In this document: positions 9,654 through 17,248 of the stretch, one piece after another
How the letters are laid out: each line of letters begins with the position of its first letter
Position numbering within the stretch: position 1 is the stretch's first letter
Origin: Metallococcus carri
GTDB lineage: Bacteria; Actinomycetota; Actinomycetes; Actinomycetales; Dermatophilaceae
DNA: 64,000 bases
Assembly (NCBI RefSeq): GCF_011440275.1
Contig: NZ_JAAOIV010000006.1
Coordinates: forward strand, 54,896-118,895
Reading direction: 5' to 3'
Program-made: the position numbers and the translations under genes
The notes under the pieces: model-generated
Seen by the model: the letters and a program-made list of their open reading frames with translations, nothing else
The model's database searches: none
What the model was told of the DNA's origin: nothing

Positions 9654-10433
9654 ATGGGTTCGTTCTTGCTCACTGTCAATCCGTCGTCGCCATACCACTC
9701 ACAACATGACGCCAGGTTCCTCGCCGCACAGGCGCGACGCACAGCGCGTGGGGAAATGGCCAAGCCGTCGCGGTGGTCTACCCATCGGCAGCGGGGCTAT
9801 GCGGCCGGCGACCGGGTGTACCTACTCGCGCAGGGTTCGGGACCGCGGGGACTTATTGGCGGCGGATTCGTCGCCACTGGCGACGTCTACACCGATGACA
9901 GCTGGCGAAACGATGGATTAGTTGCCCACTATGTCGATGTCGACTGGGAGGCTTTCGTAGATCTCTCCGATGTGCTGCCGATCGACGAGTTGCGCAGAGT
10001 TGCGCCCGTTACGCACTGGAGGCCTCAAGGAAGCGGCATCCAGATTCCGCAGGCGGACGAGTCAGCCGTCGAGTCGGCCTGGACCAGGCATCTCCGCGGC
10101 CTGACGGTGCCACCGGTTTCGCTAGAGATCACGCGGTCCTACACGAATGCACTTCGGAAGGTACGGCGCCACCAGCAGAGGTTCAGAGGCCTGCTCCTTC
10201 AGTACTATCCGCAAGAGTGCGCTCATTGTGGTCTCGACATCCTTGAGCTCTTGGAGGCTGCGCACATCGAGCCAGACAGTGAGGGTGGCGCTGCCAGCGT
10301 CGCAAACGGGCGGCTGCTATGTGCGAACCATCACCGCGCACTGGACAGGGGCCTTCTGCACTGGGACGAGCAAGGTGGCCGCTTCGTGCAGACCGACGAA
10401 GCGGTTGATATCCCGCCGTTACCCCGTCATTGA
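9654..10433 (+). CDS. EVE/PUA-like domain fused to HNH endonuclease
   Basis: 259 aa. The first ~145 residues (starting SFLLTVNPSSP, with GDRVYLLAQGSGPRGLIGGG) resemble an EVE/PUA-fold module, which in other proteins binds modified bases. The C-terminal half is a McrA-type HNH nuclease: C189/C192 (CAHCG), H204 in AAHIEP, then NGRLLCANHHRALD with C223 and H226/H227, giving a complete zinc site and catalytic His. ATG 9654 is preceded by AAGGAG at 9640-9645; an upstream in-frame start at 9615 is less likely. Fusions of a modified-base reader to HNH are typical of type IV restriction enzymes. Its position after hsdMSR and the DUF262-HNH gene supports a defence role. Target modification is unknown. 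Confidence 0.82.
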   Translation: MGSFLLTVNPSSPYHSQHDARFLAAQARRTARGEMAKPSRWSTHRQRGYAAGDRVYLLAQGSGPRGLIGGGFVATGDVYTDDSWRNDGLVAHYVDVDWEAFVDLSDVLPIDELRRVAPVTHWRPQGSGIQIPQADESAVESAWTRHLRGLTVPPVSLEITRSYTNALRKVRRHQQRFRGLLLQYYPQECAHCGLDILELLEAAHIEPDSEGGAASVANGRLLCANHHRALDRGLLHWDEQGGRFVQTDEAVDIPPLPRH

Positions 10434-10520
10434 ACCCGGTCAAGGGCATAGGGGCCACTGCCGATGCCGCGGCAAGGACTGAGCACACGACGCGCTCCCG
10501 GCATTGACGCCGACGGTTGC

Positions 10521-11324
10521 TCAGACGCGAGCGAACTTCGACAGCGCCAACGAGTAGACGCCATAGCAAGCAATCCCGATCGCCACCAGCGTCAGCAGGA
10601 GCTTGCCGAACGGCTGCTCGAGCAACGTCCGCAGCGCGCCGTCCAAACCTGTCGTGTCCTTGGTTGTGCTCTTCGCTCCCCCGACGACGAACAGCACGCC
10701 AACGATCGCGAGCGCGATTCCCTTGGCAATGAAGCCGATTCGCCCGAGCGCCATCACCGCACTACCTGGGTGCTCGCGCAGGTCATCGCGGAACCCCTGC
10801 GTCCACCCCTTGTAGACGTGATAGCCGCCGATGCCGATGATCACCAACCCGACGACCACGACCAACGCACGGCCGAAGGGCTGCTGCATCAGCCTCGAGG
10901 TGAAGTCACGGGTGCTGCCGCTCGACGACGAGCCACCGCCCATCGCGAATTTCGCTGCCGCCCAGGCCAATCCAGCGAACATCACCGTCTTGGCGACATC
11001 GGTCACCGCGTCAAACAACCGATCCTTGGAGTCCGCGCCCGGCTCACCGGTGATCGCCTCGGTGAGATGCCACAACGCGAGCAACGCCATACCGACGACC
11101 ACCACCCAGAGCAGCACGCGACCGCCCGGATGCGACGCGAGGTCACCGAGCGCGCCCGACTGGTCGGCGCTCCCGCCGCCCTTGGACCATGCGATCCGCA
11201 ACGCGATCAACGCCATCACCAGGTGCAGGACTCCGCTCGCCGCGAAACCCGTGCGCGCGCCATACTCGATCACGCGCGAGTCGCCGACGCGGCGCGCTGT
11301 CCCCTCAACATCCGGTGTGTCCAC
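10521..11324 (-). CDS. DUF1206 domain-containing membrane protein
   Basis: 267 aa with six predicted membrane helices arranged as three repeats of a two-helix unit, e.g. GFAASGVLHLVMALIALRIAW, RALVVVVGLVIIGIGGYHVYKG and IGFIAKGIALAIVGVLFVVGG, which is the DUF1206 pattern. Function is unknown; the family is widespread in actinobacteria. I placed the start at GTG 11324 because AGGA lies about 9 nt upstream and the hydrophobic region begins soon after; the longer frame runs antisense into the GH25 gene. It converges on the EVE-HNH gene, so the island ends here. Confidence 0.85.
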   Translation of the reverse strand: MDTPDVEGTARRVGDSRVIEYGARTGFAASGVLHLVMALIALRIAWSKGGGSADQSGALGDLASHPGGRVLLWVVVVGMALLALWHLTEAITGEPGADSKDRLFDAVTDVAKTVMFAGLAWAAAKFAMGGGSSSSGSTRDFTSRLMQQPFGRALVVVVGLVIIGIGGYHVYKGWTQGFRDDLREHPGSAVMALGRIGFIAKGIALAIVGVLFVVGGAKSTTKDTTGLDGALRTLLEQPFGKLLLTLVAIGIACYGVYSLALSKFARV

Positions 11325-11413
11325 GTGCCGAATCCTGCCGTGCCGCGCGGTCAGCGTCGAGCGGCGCGCCCTCTGCGAGCGCGCCGCCCGAACGCCGGTC
11401 CGTGAGCGGGACC

Positions 11414-12316
11414 TCAGTAGCCGATCTTCGAGAACGCCGCGAGCACGGCCCAGTCGCCGTTGAACTGGTTGAGGTCGTAGCCGCCGGAGTCGACCGCGGC
11501 GTACTGCCAGTTCTTCTGGTTCGCCCACGCGTATGGCGTGCTGCCGACGCTGCCTGAGTAGTTCGCCAGCCACAGCGGTGAGCGCTCCGCGATCAGTGCA
11601 ACGGTCGGGCCCCAGGTGCCGATGCACTGGTTCCACCACGCGGTCGCGGTGTAGATCGTCGGGTAGGTGCCGGTCTTGGCCTTGTACTCGTCCTGGAAGG
11701 CCACGATCCAGTTCTGCATCGCGCTGTTGGTGAGGTCGTAGCAGGAGTTGCCGGCATACGGATTCCATTCAAGGTCAACGACTCCCGGCAGCGAGCCGGG
11801 CGTCCACCCGCCGCCGCGCGCGATGAAGTAGTCGGCCTGCTCGGCGCCACCGGAGACTGACGGGTTGGCGAAGTGGTACATCCCGGTGGTGAAGCCGGCG
11901 GCCTTCGCGCCGGACACCTGGCTCGGCCCGAGCTTGCTCGTGTAGTAGTTGCCCTCGCTCGCCTTGGCGTAGGCGAAGGTGTAACCCTGCGAGCGGAACG
12001 ATGCCCAGTCGACGTTGCCGGTGTAACCGGAGACGTCAATTCCCTTGGCAGCAGACGATTTCGTGCCGATCACGCCGTTGGGCTGCATCCGGTTGGTGTG
12101 CATGGTGCGCGGAGCCTTGACCGCGGGCACCGCCTTCACCTGCTTCTTGCTCCAACCGGGCACGGCGCCATACGTGCTCGTCAAGCCGTGCGAGCGCGCG
12201 TTGCTCGACAAGGTGGGCGGACGTTTGCTGCTCCCTGCGGACGCGAAACCAGAACCCGTGAGCGCCAGTAGACCGACTGTAGCGGCAGAAACTACGGCAA
12301 TGCGACGTGACTTCAT
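11414..12316 (-). CDS. Secreted GH25 muramidase (lysozyme-like)
   Basis: 300 aa. A Sec signal peptide (MKSRR followed by a hydrophobic run to ASA near residue 27) and a ~65-aa Ser/Lys/Pro-rich linker precede a GH25 domain starting at KGIDVSGYTGNVDW. Catalytic acidic residues are visible: D94 in GIDVSGY, E121 in YAKASEG and D181/E183 in VVDLEWN. GH25 enzymes hydrolyse the MurNAc-GlcNAc bond of peptidoglycan. AAAGGA sits 6 nt before ATG 12316. No holin or phage gene is nearby, so a role in the cell's own wall turnover or in attack on other bacteria is more likely than phage lysis. Confidence 0.93.
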   Translation of the reverse strand: MKSRRIAVVSAATVGLLALTGSGFASAGSSKRPPTLSSNARSHGLTSTYGAVPGWSKKQVKAVPAVKAPRTMHTNRMQPNGVIGTKSSAAKGIDVSGYTGNVDWASFRSQGYTFAYAKASEGNYYTSKLGPSQVSGAKAAGFTTGMYHFANPSVSGGAEQADYFIARGGGWTPGSLPGVVDLEWNPYAGNSCYDLTNSAMQNWIVAFQDEYKAKTGTYPTIYTATAWWNQCIGTWGPTVALIAERSPLWLANYSGSVGSTPYAWANQKNWQYAAVDSGGYDLNQFNGDWAVLAAFSKIGY

Positions 12317-12569
12317 CGGCAGTCCTTTCGGTGAAAGCTGTTGGGGGACAACGGAATCGTAGAGGTCGTGGACCATTCAACGAGGGACGTATGTCGTCCC
12401 GCGCGTCGCACGGTCAGCTGAACGTGAGACTCTCGCCCACCGCGCGGACCCACCCCGCGGTCACCGTCGCGGCCCTCGGCCCAGGTAACCCTGATGTCAC
12501 TCAACCCGGAGCTCGTCGACAACCCGGTAACGCCGAGCGATTCCCAAGCGACCTCGTCCTGAGCTGCTG

Positions 12570-13307
12570 CTAGTCCTGCCGGCCCAACGCGGGTGGAGCG
12601 AGACCGAGCTGGAAGCCGAACATGTCGATGATCTTCGCGCGGGTGAACTGGCGACCGGTCAGGGAGCCGGTGGTGAAGTCGACCGTGTGCAGCGCAGATG
12701 CCAGTTGGTCGATCGCGGCCCTATGTCCCTCATAGAACTCCAGGAGGCGGACGAGCGACGCCCTGTTGAAGTCGAAGAAGGTTGCCCCGTCGCCGCGCTC
12801 TCGTCCAGTCCAGATCAGTTTCGCCGCCGCCTGAAAGTAGCTGTCGAACGCGGGGACAACACCCCAGACCCCGAGCATGACTTTCGTCACCAGGGTGACG
12901 TGTGCGGTCTTCTTGTCACGTAGCAGTGCCCGCCTCAGCGCGTCGTAAATCTCGACAAGAAGATCTTGCACACCGGGATCGCGGTAGGCAGGCACATCGA
13001 TCCCACGCACGCGCGGGTTGTACTCCTCGACCAGCTTGATAGCGCCCTTAAGATGAGCCGCGTTGGTCTCCTTCAAAAGGTAGCTCGATCCTCGGTACAT
13101 CCCCCAGCTCGCGAGATAGAACCCGAGCTGCATGCAACTCGCCTCCATCTGGCGCGTTGGTTGCTGGTTCTCCTGGAAATAGTTGTAAGCGAAGTCGAAG
13201 CTCAACTCCCGTCCGGGCGTCTTGCTCGGATCGAGCGCCCCGCCATCCTGTCGGTTGAGGAACTTGTTGACCACGCGGACGATCTCGTCGTCCCGGAACC
13301 GTTCCAT
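12570..13307 (-). CDS. Unrecognised 245-aa cytoplasmic protein
   Basis: I do not recognise the family. The product has no signal peptide or membrane segment, is mostly helical in character, and has an aromatic-rich central block (SFDFAYNYFQ, LGFYLASWGMYRGSSYLL) followed by LVEEYNPRVRGIDVPAYRD and a C-terminal GRQFTRAKIIDMFGFQLGL. No catalytic motif is obvious. The start at ATG 13307 has only a weak ribosome binding site. It is transcribed divergently from the caspase-like gene at 13660 across a 352-bp region, which hints at but does not prove a shared function. Lacks the CATAC/GTATG words common elsewhere in the window. Confidence 0.75.
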   Translation of the reverse strand: MERFRDDEIVRVVNKFLNRQDGGALDPSKTPGRELSFDFAYNYFQENQQPTRQMEASCMQLGFYLASWGMYRGSSYLLKETNAAHLKGAIKLVEEYNPRVRGIDVPAYRDPGVQDLLVEIYDALRRALLRDKKTAHVTLVTKVMLGVWGVVPAFDSYFQAAAKLIWTGRERGDGATFFDFNRASLVRLLEFYEGHRAAIDQLASALHTVDFTTGSLTGRQFTRAKIIDMFGFQLGLAPPALGRQD

Positions 13308-13659
13308 CTGACGACCGTAGCGCTAGGCACGTAGCGGCGCGTTCGTCCCAAACCGGCTAGCGACGGGAGTCGACGACGAACGTTTCGAGTTTCCTTGCCC
13401 GCCAGACCATTTCCGATCGTGTGAGGGCGGGAGGCCCGCGAGGCCGACCACAGTCCCGCGACCACGACCTTCTCACCCGTCCGCTGCTGGACGCTTCACG
13501 TGTGCCGAGATCGCCCGTCTGCGACGTAGGCCATTGAGGTCGCACGATTGTTGTGAGTCGCCGCCGACAACCGAGCCGAATGTGTTGAAAGTCTTCCGGC
13601 CGCGGTTGCCAAGGGCTAGCGTCACGCGGGTCGAGACGTCGGATATCGAAGGAGGACGC
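13308..13659. other. Divergent intergenic region with no clear element
   Basis: This 352-bp region separates the unknown gene (minus) from the caspase-like gene (plus). I see no ORF with a ribosome binding site, no strong hairpin and no convincing -35/-10 pair, apart from the AAGGAGG at 13649-13655 that serves the plus-strand gene. Both promoters must lie here. Confidence 0.5.
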
Positions 13660-14253
13660 ATGGCTAGCCTGCCAGGGATTGTCTGTCTTGAGGGATCGTG
13701 GCGCGAGCGCCTCGACAGCACAGACTCAATCGAGCCTGCGCTCAGGTGCATCGAGTCCCTCGGCTACGCGAACGTCGTGCACAAGGACGTCGCGACGGAG
13801 AGCGAGCTAGTCCACTACATCGATCAATGGCTCGGGAGATCCGGCAAGGCGATGCCGTCGTATCGAATGGGCATGTTTGCGTTTCACGGGGATGCTCGCA
13901 CGATCTGGCTCGGCGCGGAGGAGGTCACCCTCGACCGGTTCGCCGAGATCATCGATGGTCGGGCATCCGGGCGGGTCCTCTACTTCGGTAGTTGCGGAGT
14001 CCTCAACGTGGCCGACGACGTGCTGACCGACTTCTGCCGGATCACGAATGCCAGAGGAATCGTTGGGTACACTAAAGCGGTCGACATGCTTGAGACTGTC
14101 GCCTTCGAGGTCCTTCTGATCAAAGCGACTCTGCGGGCGACGTCGTACAAGCCGATCTACGCCAAGCTCTGCCGGGAGCACCCGGAGTGGACGAAACGGC
14201 TCGGCCTGCGGATGGCGCACAAGACGTGGGCTTCCCCGCGCACGTACACCTGA
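13660..14253 (+). CDS. Small caspase/CHAT-like putative cysteine protease
   Basis: 197 aa, soluble, no signal peptide. The pattern MGMFAFHGDARTIWLG (H76-G77) followed 36 residues later by RVLYFGSCGVL (S111-C112-G113) matches the His-Gly and Ser/Ala-Cys dyad spacing of caspase-fold (clan CD, CHAT-type) peptidases, each motif ending a hydrophobic strand. The conserved-looking LPGIVCLEGSW opens the protein. No effector, sensor or repeat domain is fused to it, which is unusual for bacterial CHAT proteins. ATG 13660 is chosen for the strong AAGGAGG at 13649-13655. The assignment rests on motif reading only; another alpha/beta fold with a chance HG/SC pair is possible. Confidence 0.6.
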   Translation: MASLPGIVCLEGSWRERLDSTDSIEPALRCIESLGYANVVHKDVATESELVHYIDQWLGRSGKAMPSYRMGMFAFHGDARTIWLGAEEVTLDRFAEIIDGRASGRVLYFGSCGVLNVADDVLTDFCRITNARGIVGYTKAVDMLETVAFEVLLIKATLRATSYKPIYAKLCREHPEWTKRLGLRMAHKTWASPRTYT

Positions 14254-14320
14254 GGCCCGCACGTCGACGTCACGCGCCACCGAGCGTCGTGAGGCCGCCT
14301 GGCCGGCATACACCGAGCAG

Positions 14321-14962
14321 TTAGTCGATCTCTTCGCCGGCGAGAGCCTTCGCCGCGAGGCGCTCTTCCTCGCTGACTTCCCAGACCTCCCACGCCGCGT
14401 GCAGCGCGAGCGCGATGATCAGGCACCCCAGGATGAGGTCGGGCCAGCCGGAGGCGGTCGCGGCGGTGAGGACCGCCATACCGATGATCGCGATGTTGAC
14501 CAGCACGTCGTTGCGCGCGGAGAGGAACGCCGCGCGGCTGAGCGAGCCGCCGTGGTGCCGGAACCGCACGAGCAGCCACGCGCTCGTCCCGTTGACCACG
14601 ATCGCTCCCAGCGACGCCAGCACGACCGGAATCACTTGTGGTGCAACGGGATTCGAGAAGCGCTGGATCGCCTCCCAGCCGGCGACCGCCGCCGGGCCGA
14701 GTATGACGAGTGCCATCGCCTTGCCGGCCATCGCTCGCCTCGCGAGCGGCCAGCCGAGCGCCAGGAAGATCAGCAGGTTGATCGAGGTGTCTTCGAGGAA
14801 GTCGACGCTGTCGGCCAGCAGCGAGACCGAGCCCGCAGCCAACGCGACGATGAACTCGACGAAGAAGTAGCCGAAGTTCAGCCCCGCCACGATCAGCACG
14901 ACGCGTCGCAGCGCCGATCGGGCGGTCGCGTCGGCGTGCACGGCTGCGTCGGTCTCGCTCAT
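14321..14962 (-). CDS. Cation transporter, CDF/cation-efflux-like membrane domain
   Basis: 213 aa with five to six hydrophobic segments. The second helix region carries LLADSVDFLEDTS (D51, D54, D58), the acidic pattern of cation diffusion facilitators, and a later helix has ARNDVLVNIAIIGMAV, matching the metal-site Asn-Asp position of the fifth CDF helix. The C-terminal cytoplasmic metal-binding domain of classical CDF proteins is missing; the protein ends soon after the last helix, as in short CDF relatives. Likely exports a divalent metal in exchange for protons, but the substrate is not readable. Divergent from the DUF222-HNH gene. Confidence 0.8.
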   Translation of the reverse strand: MSETDAAVHADATARSALRRVVLIVAGLNFGYFFVEFIVALAAGSVSLLADSVDFLEDTSINLLIFLALGWPLARRAMAGKAMALVILGPAAVAGWEAIQRFSNPVAPQVIPVVLASLGAIVVNGTSAWLLVRFRHHGGSLSRAAFLSARNDVLVNIAIIGMAVLTAATASGWPDLILGCLIIALALHAAWEVWEVSEEERLAAKALAGEEID

Positions 14963-15021
14963 AAACCCATGAGGCTAGCCGTCGACCAAGGTCTGTCGGT
15001 GGTCAGTGCTTGAGTGTCTGT

Positions 15022-16443
15022 ATGCCGAAAAGCCAGGCCACCACCGACCTCGACCAGATGGTCGAGGAGATGCGCATGCTGGTGCCCGCAGGCGACGACG
15101 CCGACAAGGTCGCCCAGTTGGCTGCGTTGGAGAAGTTGCAGGCTTCGGCGGCCGCGGCGATCGCGCGGGTGTCGACCGAATTCCTTGAGTCCCAACGGGA
15201 TCGGCAGCGTGACCTCGGCGTGCCCAGCCACCGTCGTGGCCGCGACACCGCCGACCAGATCGCGTTGGCACGGCGAATCAGCCCAAGCCAGGCCTCACGC
15301 GACTTGAAGTTCGCGCGGGCGCTGCGCGACGACCTGCCGGTGACCGCGGACCTCCTGGCCGCCGGCGAGATCAGCGAGCGCGTTGCGCGTGCGGTGCACC
15401 GCGAGACCGACCATCTGTCGGCCGACCAGCGGTCCGCGATCGACCGCGAGGTCGCTCGCAGGCTGCCCGGACTCTCCGTCAAAGAAGCTTCTGCCGCGGC
15501 GAAACGCGCTGCCTATCAAGCCGATCCGGCCTCTGCCGTCAAGCGTGCCGCCAAGGCAGCCAAGGACCGCCGGGTCTGGACCAAGCCGGCGCCCGACACG
15601 ATGTGCACGGTGACCGCACTCCTCACCGCGGCCCAGGGCATTGCGGTCTGGGCGACATTGCGACGCGACGCGCAGGCTCTCATCGCCTCCGGTGCCGCCG
15701 GCGACCGCACTCTCGACCAGGTGATGGCCGACCTGTTCGTCGAGCGGCTGACCGGCCAGAGTGTCGCCAGCGCCGTGCCGGTCGAGATCCACCTGGTGAT
15801 GACCTTGGCGATGCTGTTCGGCGCGCAGCCGGACGGCGCGGCATACGGCCAGGGGGTCGAGACCGATCCCGACGGCGCCGCGTGGCTCGAGGGCTACGGC
15901 CCGATCCCCGCCGCCGTCGCGCGTGCCGCGATCGCCGGGGTGCCCGACCTGCTCGGACCGACCCCGCAGGAGCTCGACCGCGGTCAGGCGTGGATCCGCC
16001 GGCTGTTCGTCGACCCCGCAACCGGACAGCTGATCAGCGCCGACAAACGACGGCGAAGATTCGACGGCGCCGTCCGCAGATTCATCAACCTGCGAGATCG
16101 GGTATGCCGAATGCCGTTCTGCGACGCTCCGATTCGCGATCACGACCACCTCGTGCCCTATCGCGACGGTGGCGAGACCTCGGTCGACAACGGCGCCGGC
16201 GTGTGTCAGCGCTTCAACCAGATCAAGAACTTGCCTGGGTGGACCACCGAGGTCATTCACGGCGCCGCGGAGGCTGATGCTCCACCTGGTGAGCATCCGC
16301 ACACGATCCGCATCACCACGCCCACCGGGGCGGTGTACTACTCGACCGCGCCGCCGGTGCCCGGCACGCGACCGGCACGGCCGAAGCCGCCGACGAGCAC
16401 GGTCGATGTCCAGTTCCCGAGCGGCCTCCGACTCGCGAGCTGA
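15022..16443 (+). CDS. DUF222 / HNH endonuclease domain protein (13E12-repeat type)
   Basis: 473 aa. A long helical DUF222 domain (about 1-330) is followed by an HNH-like module: CRMPFCDAPIRDHDHLVPYRDGG, then TSVDNGAGVCQRFNQIKN. The zinc-type cysteines and the central His pair (DHDHL) are present, but the usual final LCxxHN is CQRFN, so activity is uncertain. The family is highly multiplied in actinobacterial genomes and its function is unknown. ATG 15022 is preferred over TTG 15010 in the same frame; neither has a strong ribosome binding site. Confidence 0.88.
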   Translation: MPKSQATTDLDQMVEEMRMLVPAGDDADKVAQLAALEKLQASAAAAIARVSTEFLESQRDRQRDLGVPSHRRGRDTADQIALARRISPSQASRDLKFARALRDDLPVTADLLAAGEISERVARAVHRETDHLSADQRSAIDREVARRLPGLSVKEASAAAKRAAYQADPASAVKRAAKAAKDRRVWTKPAPDTMCTVTALLTAAQGIAVWATLRRDAQALIASGAAGDRTLDQVMADLFVERLTGQSVASAVPVEIHLVMTLAMLFGAQPDGAAYGQGVETDPDGAAWLEGYGPIPAAVARAAIAGVPDLLGPTPQELDRGQAWIRRLFVDPATGQLISADKRRRRFDGAVRRFINLRDRVCRMPFCDAPIRDHDHLVPYRDGGETSVDNGAGVCQRFNQIKNLPGWTTEVIHGAAEADAPPGEHPHTIRITTPTGAVYYSTAPPVPGTRPARPKPPTSTVDVQFPSGLRLAS

Positions 16444-16559
16444 ACGATAAGGCGGCGCGGCGGGAAGATTCAGTTTCCACTCGCGGACGGCGAGTGAGGG
16501 CTACCTTGAGGAATGAATCGGTCGCTTAACGGTCGATACCTAGGGGAGGGAGTTTCTGA

Positions 16560-17138
16560 ATGAGCGCTCGTCAACGCGCGGCGTCAAGTTATTCGACGTT
16601 TGTCACCGAACGCGCACCTGCGTCCATAAGTGCCACCAGTCGGCACCTCAACATCGGCGGTTCGGCGACGCGGACGTCGGTGGCTGTGATTACCAGCGCG
16701 GCTGCGCTCTTCCTCGCGGGGTGCAATTCCGAAGCGACCTCGACCGAAACAGTCACCGAGACCGTAACCGTGACTGCTGGCGTTACTGACTCGGTGGCCG
16801 GCCCAAATCCGGACAAAACCACCGACACTGCCGACCCCGCGGCACCACCGTCCGCCGATGACTTCACGATCGCACTGAAGATCCTCAGCAAACAGTGCTA
16901 CGGCTCCGCCGGTTGCAACGTAACCTTTCGCATTCAGCCGACTTTCAGGGGCCAACCCTTGCAAGACGGCCAGACCGCTGAGGTGACCTACGAGATCAAG
17001 GGCTCTGAAGATCCGTACTCCAACACCTTCACCATGACCTCTGATGGGCAGGCATCAGTGCAGCAGGAGGAGTCGGTAAGCACCTCAGGTGCGAACGTGA
17101 AGTTGACCGCAACGGTGACCGACGTCTCAGTGCTGTAG
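16560..17138 (+). CDS. Putative lipoprotein with Thr/Val-rich linker
   Basis: 192 aa. A long N-region (about 39 residues) precedes a hydrophobic run and the lipobox LAGC, with C55 as the predicted lipidated residue. After it come a TETVTETVTVT linker, a Pro/Asp/Thr-rich stretch and a C-terminal beta-rich domain (about 100-192) with a Cys pair (KQCYGSAGCNVTF). This is the layout of surface lipoproteins in actinobacteria. The long N-region suggests that the real start may be an internal codon, but GGGGAGGG upstream supports ATG 16560. Function unknown. Confidence 0.75.
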   Translation: MSARQRAASSYSTFVTERAPASISATSRHLNIGGSATRTSVAVITSAAALFLAGCNSEATSTETVTETVTVTAGVTDSVAGPNPDKTTDTADPAAPPSADDFTIALKILSKQCYGSAGCNVTFRIQPTFRGQPLQDGQTAEVTYEIKGSEDPYSNTFTMTSDGQASVQQEESVSTSGANVKLTATVTDVSVL

Positions 17139-17248
17139 CGGCAACCGACCCCGTGGGCCGTCCCGCCTCCCTGGCATGTGCCGAGATCGGTCTTATGCTG
17201 ACCAGCATCGCCCGCCGCTGGTCCGGGCGCCCGAGCTGGGAGGTTCGC

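Noticed and set aside
11414..12316. GH25 muramidase as evidence of a prophage
   Set aside because: No holin, capsid, terminase, integrase or attachment repeats are nearby; GH25 enzymes with signal peptides are common in chromosomal actinobacterial loci.
15295..16302. 335-codon minus-strand frame opposite the DUF222-HNH gene
   Set aside because: Composition and lack of motifs show it is the complement of the DUF222-HNH coding frame.
9654..16443. HNH proteins considered as homing endonucleases or intein remnants
   Set aside because: No intein splice motifs or group I intron structure surround them; the EVE and DUF222 fusions are known stand-alone families.
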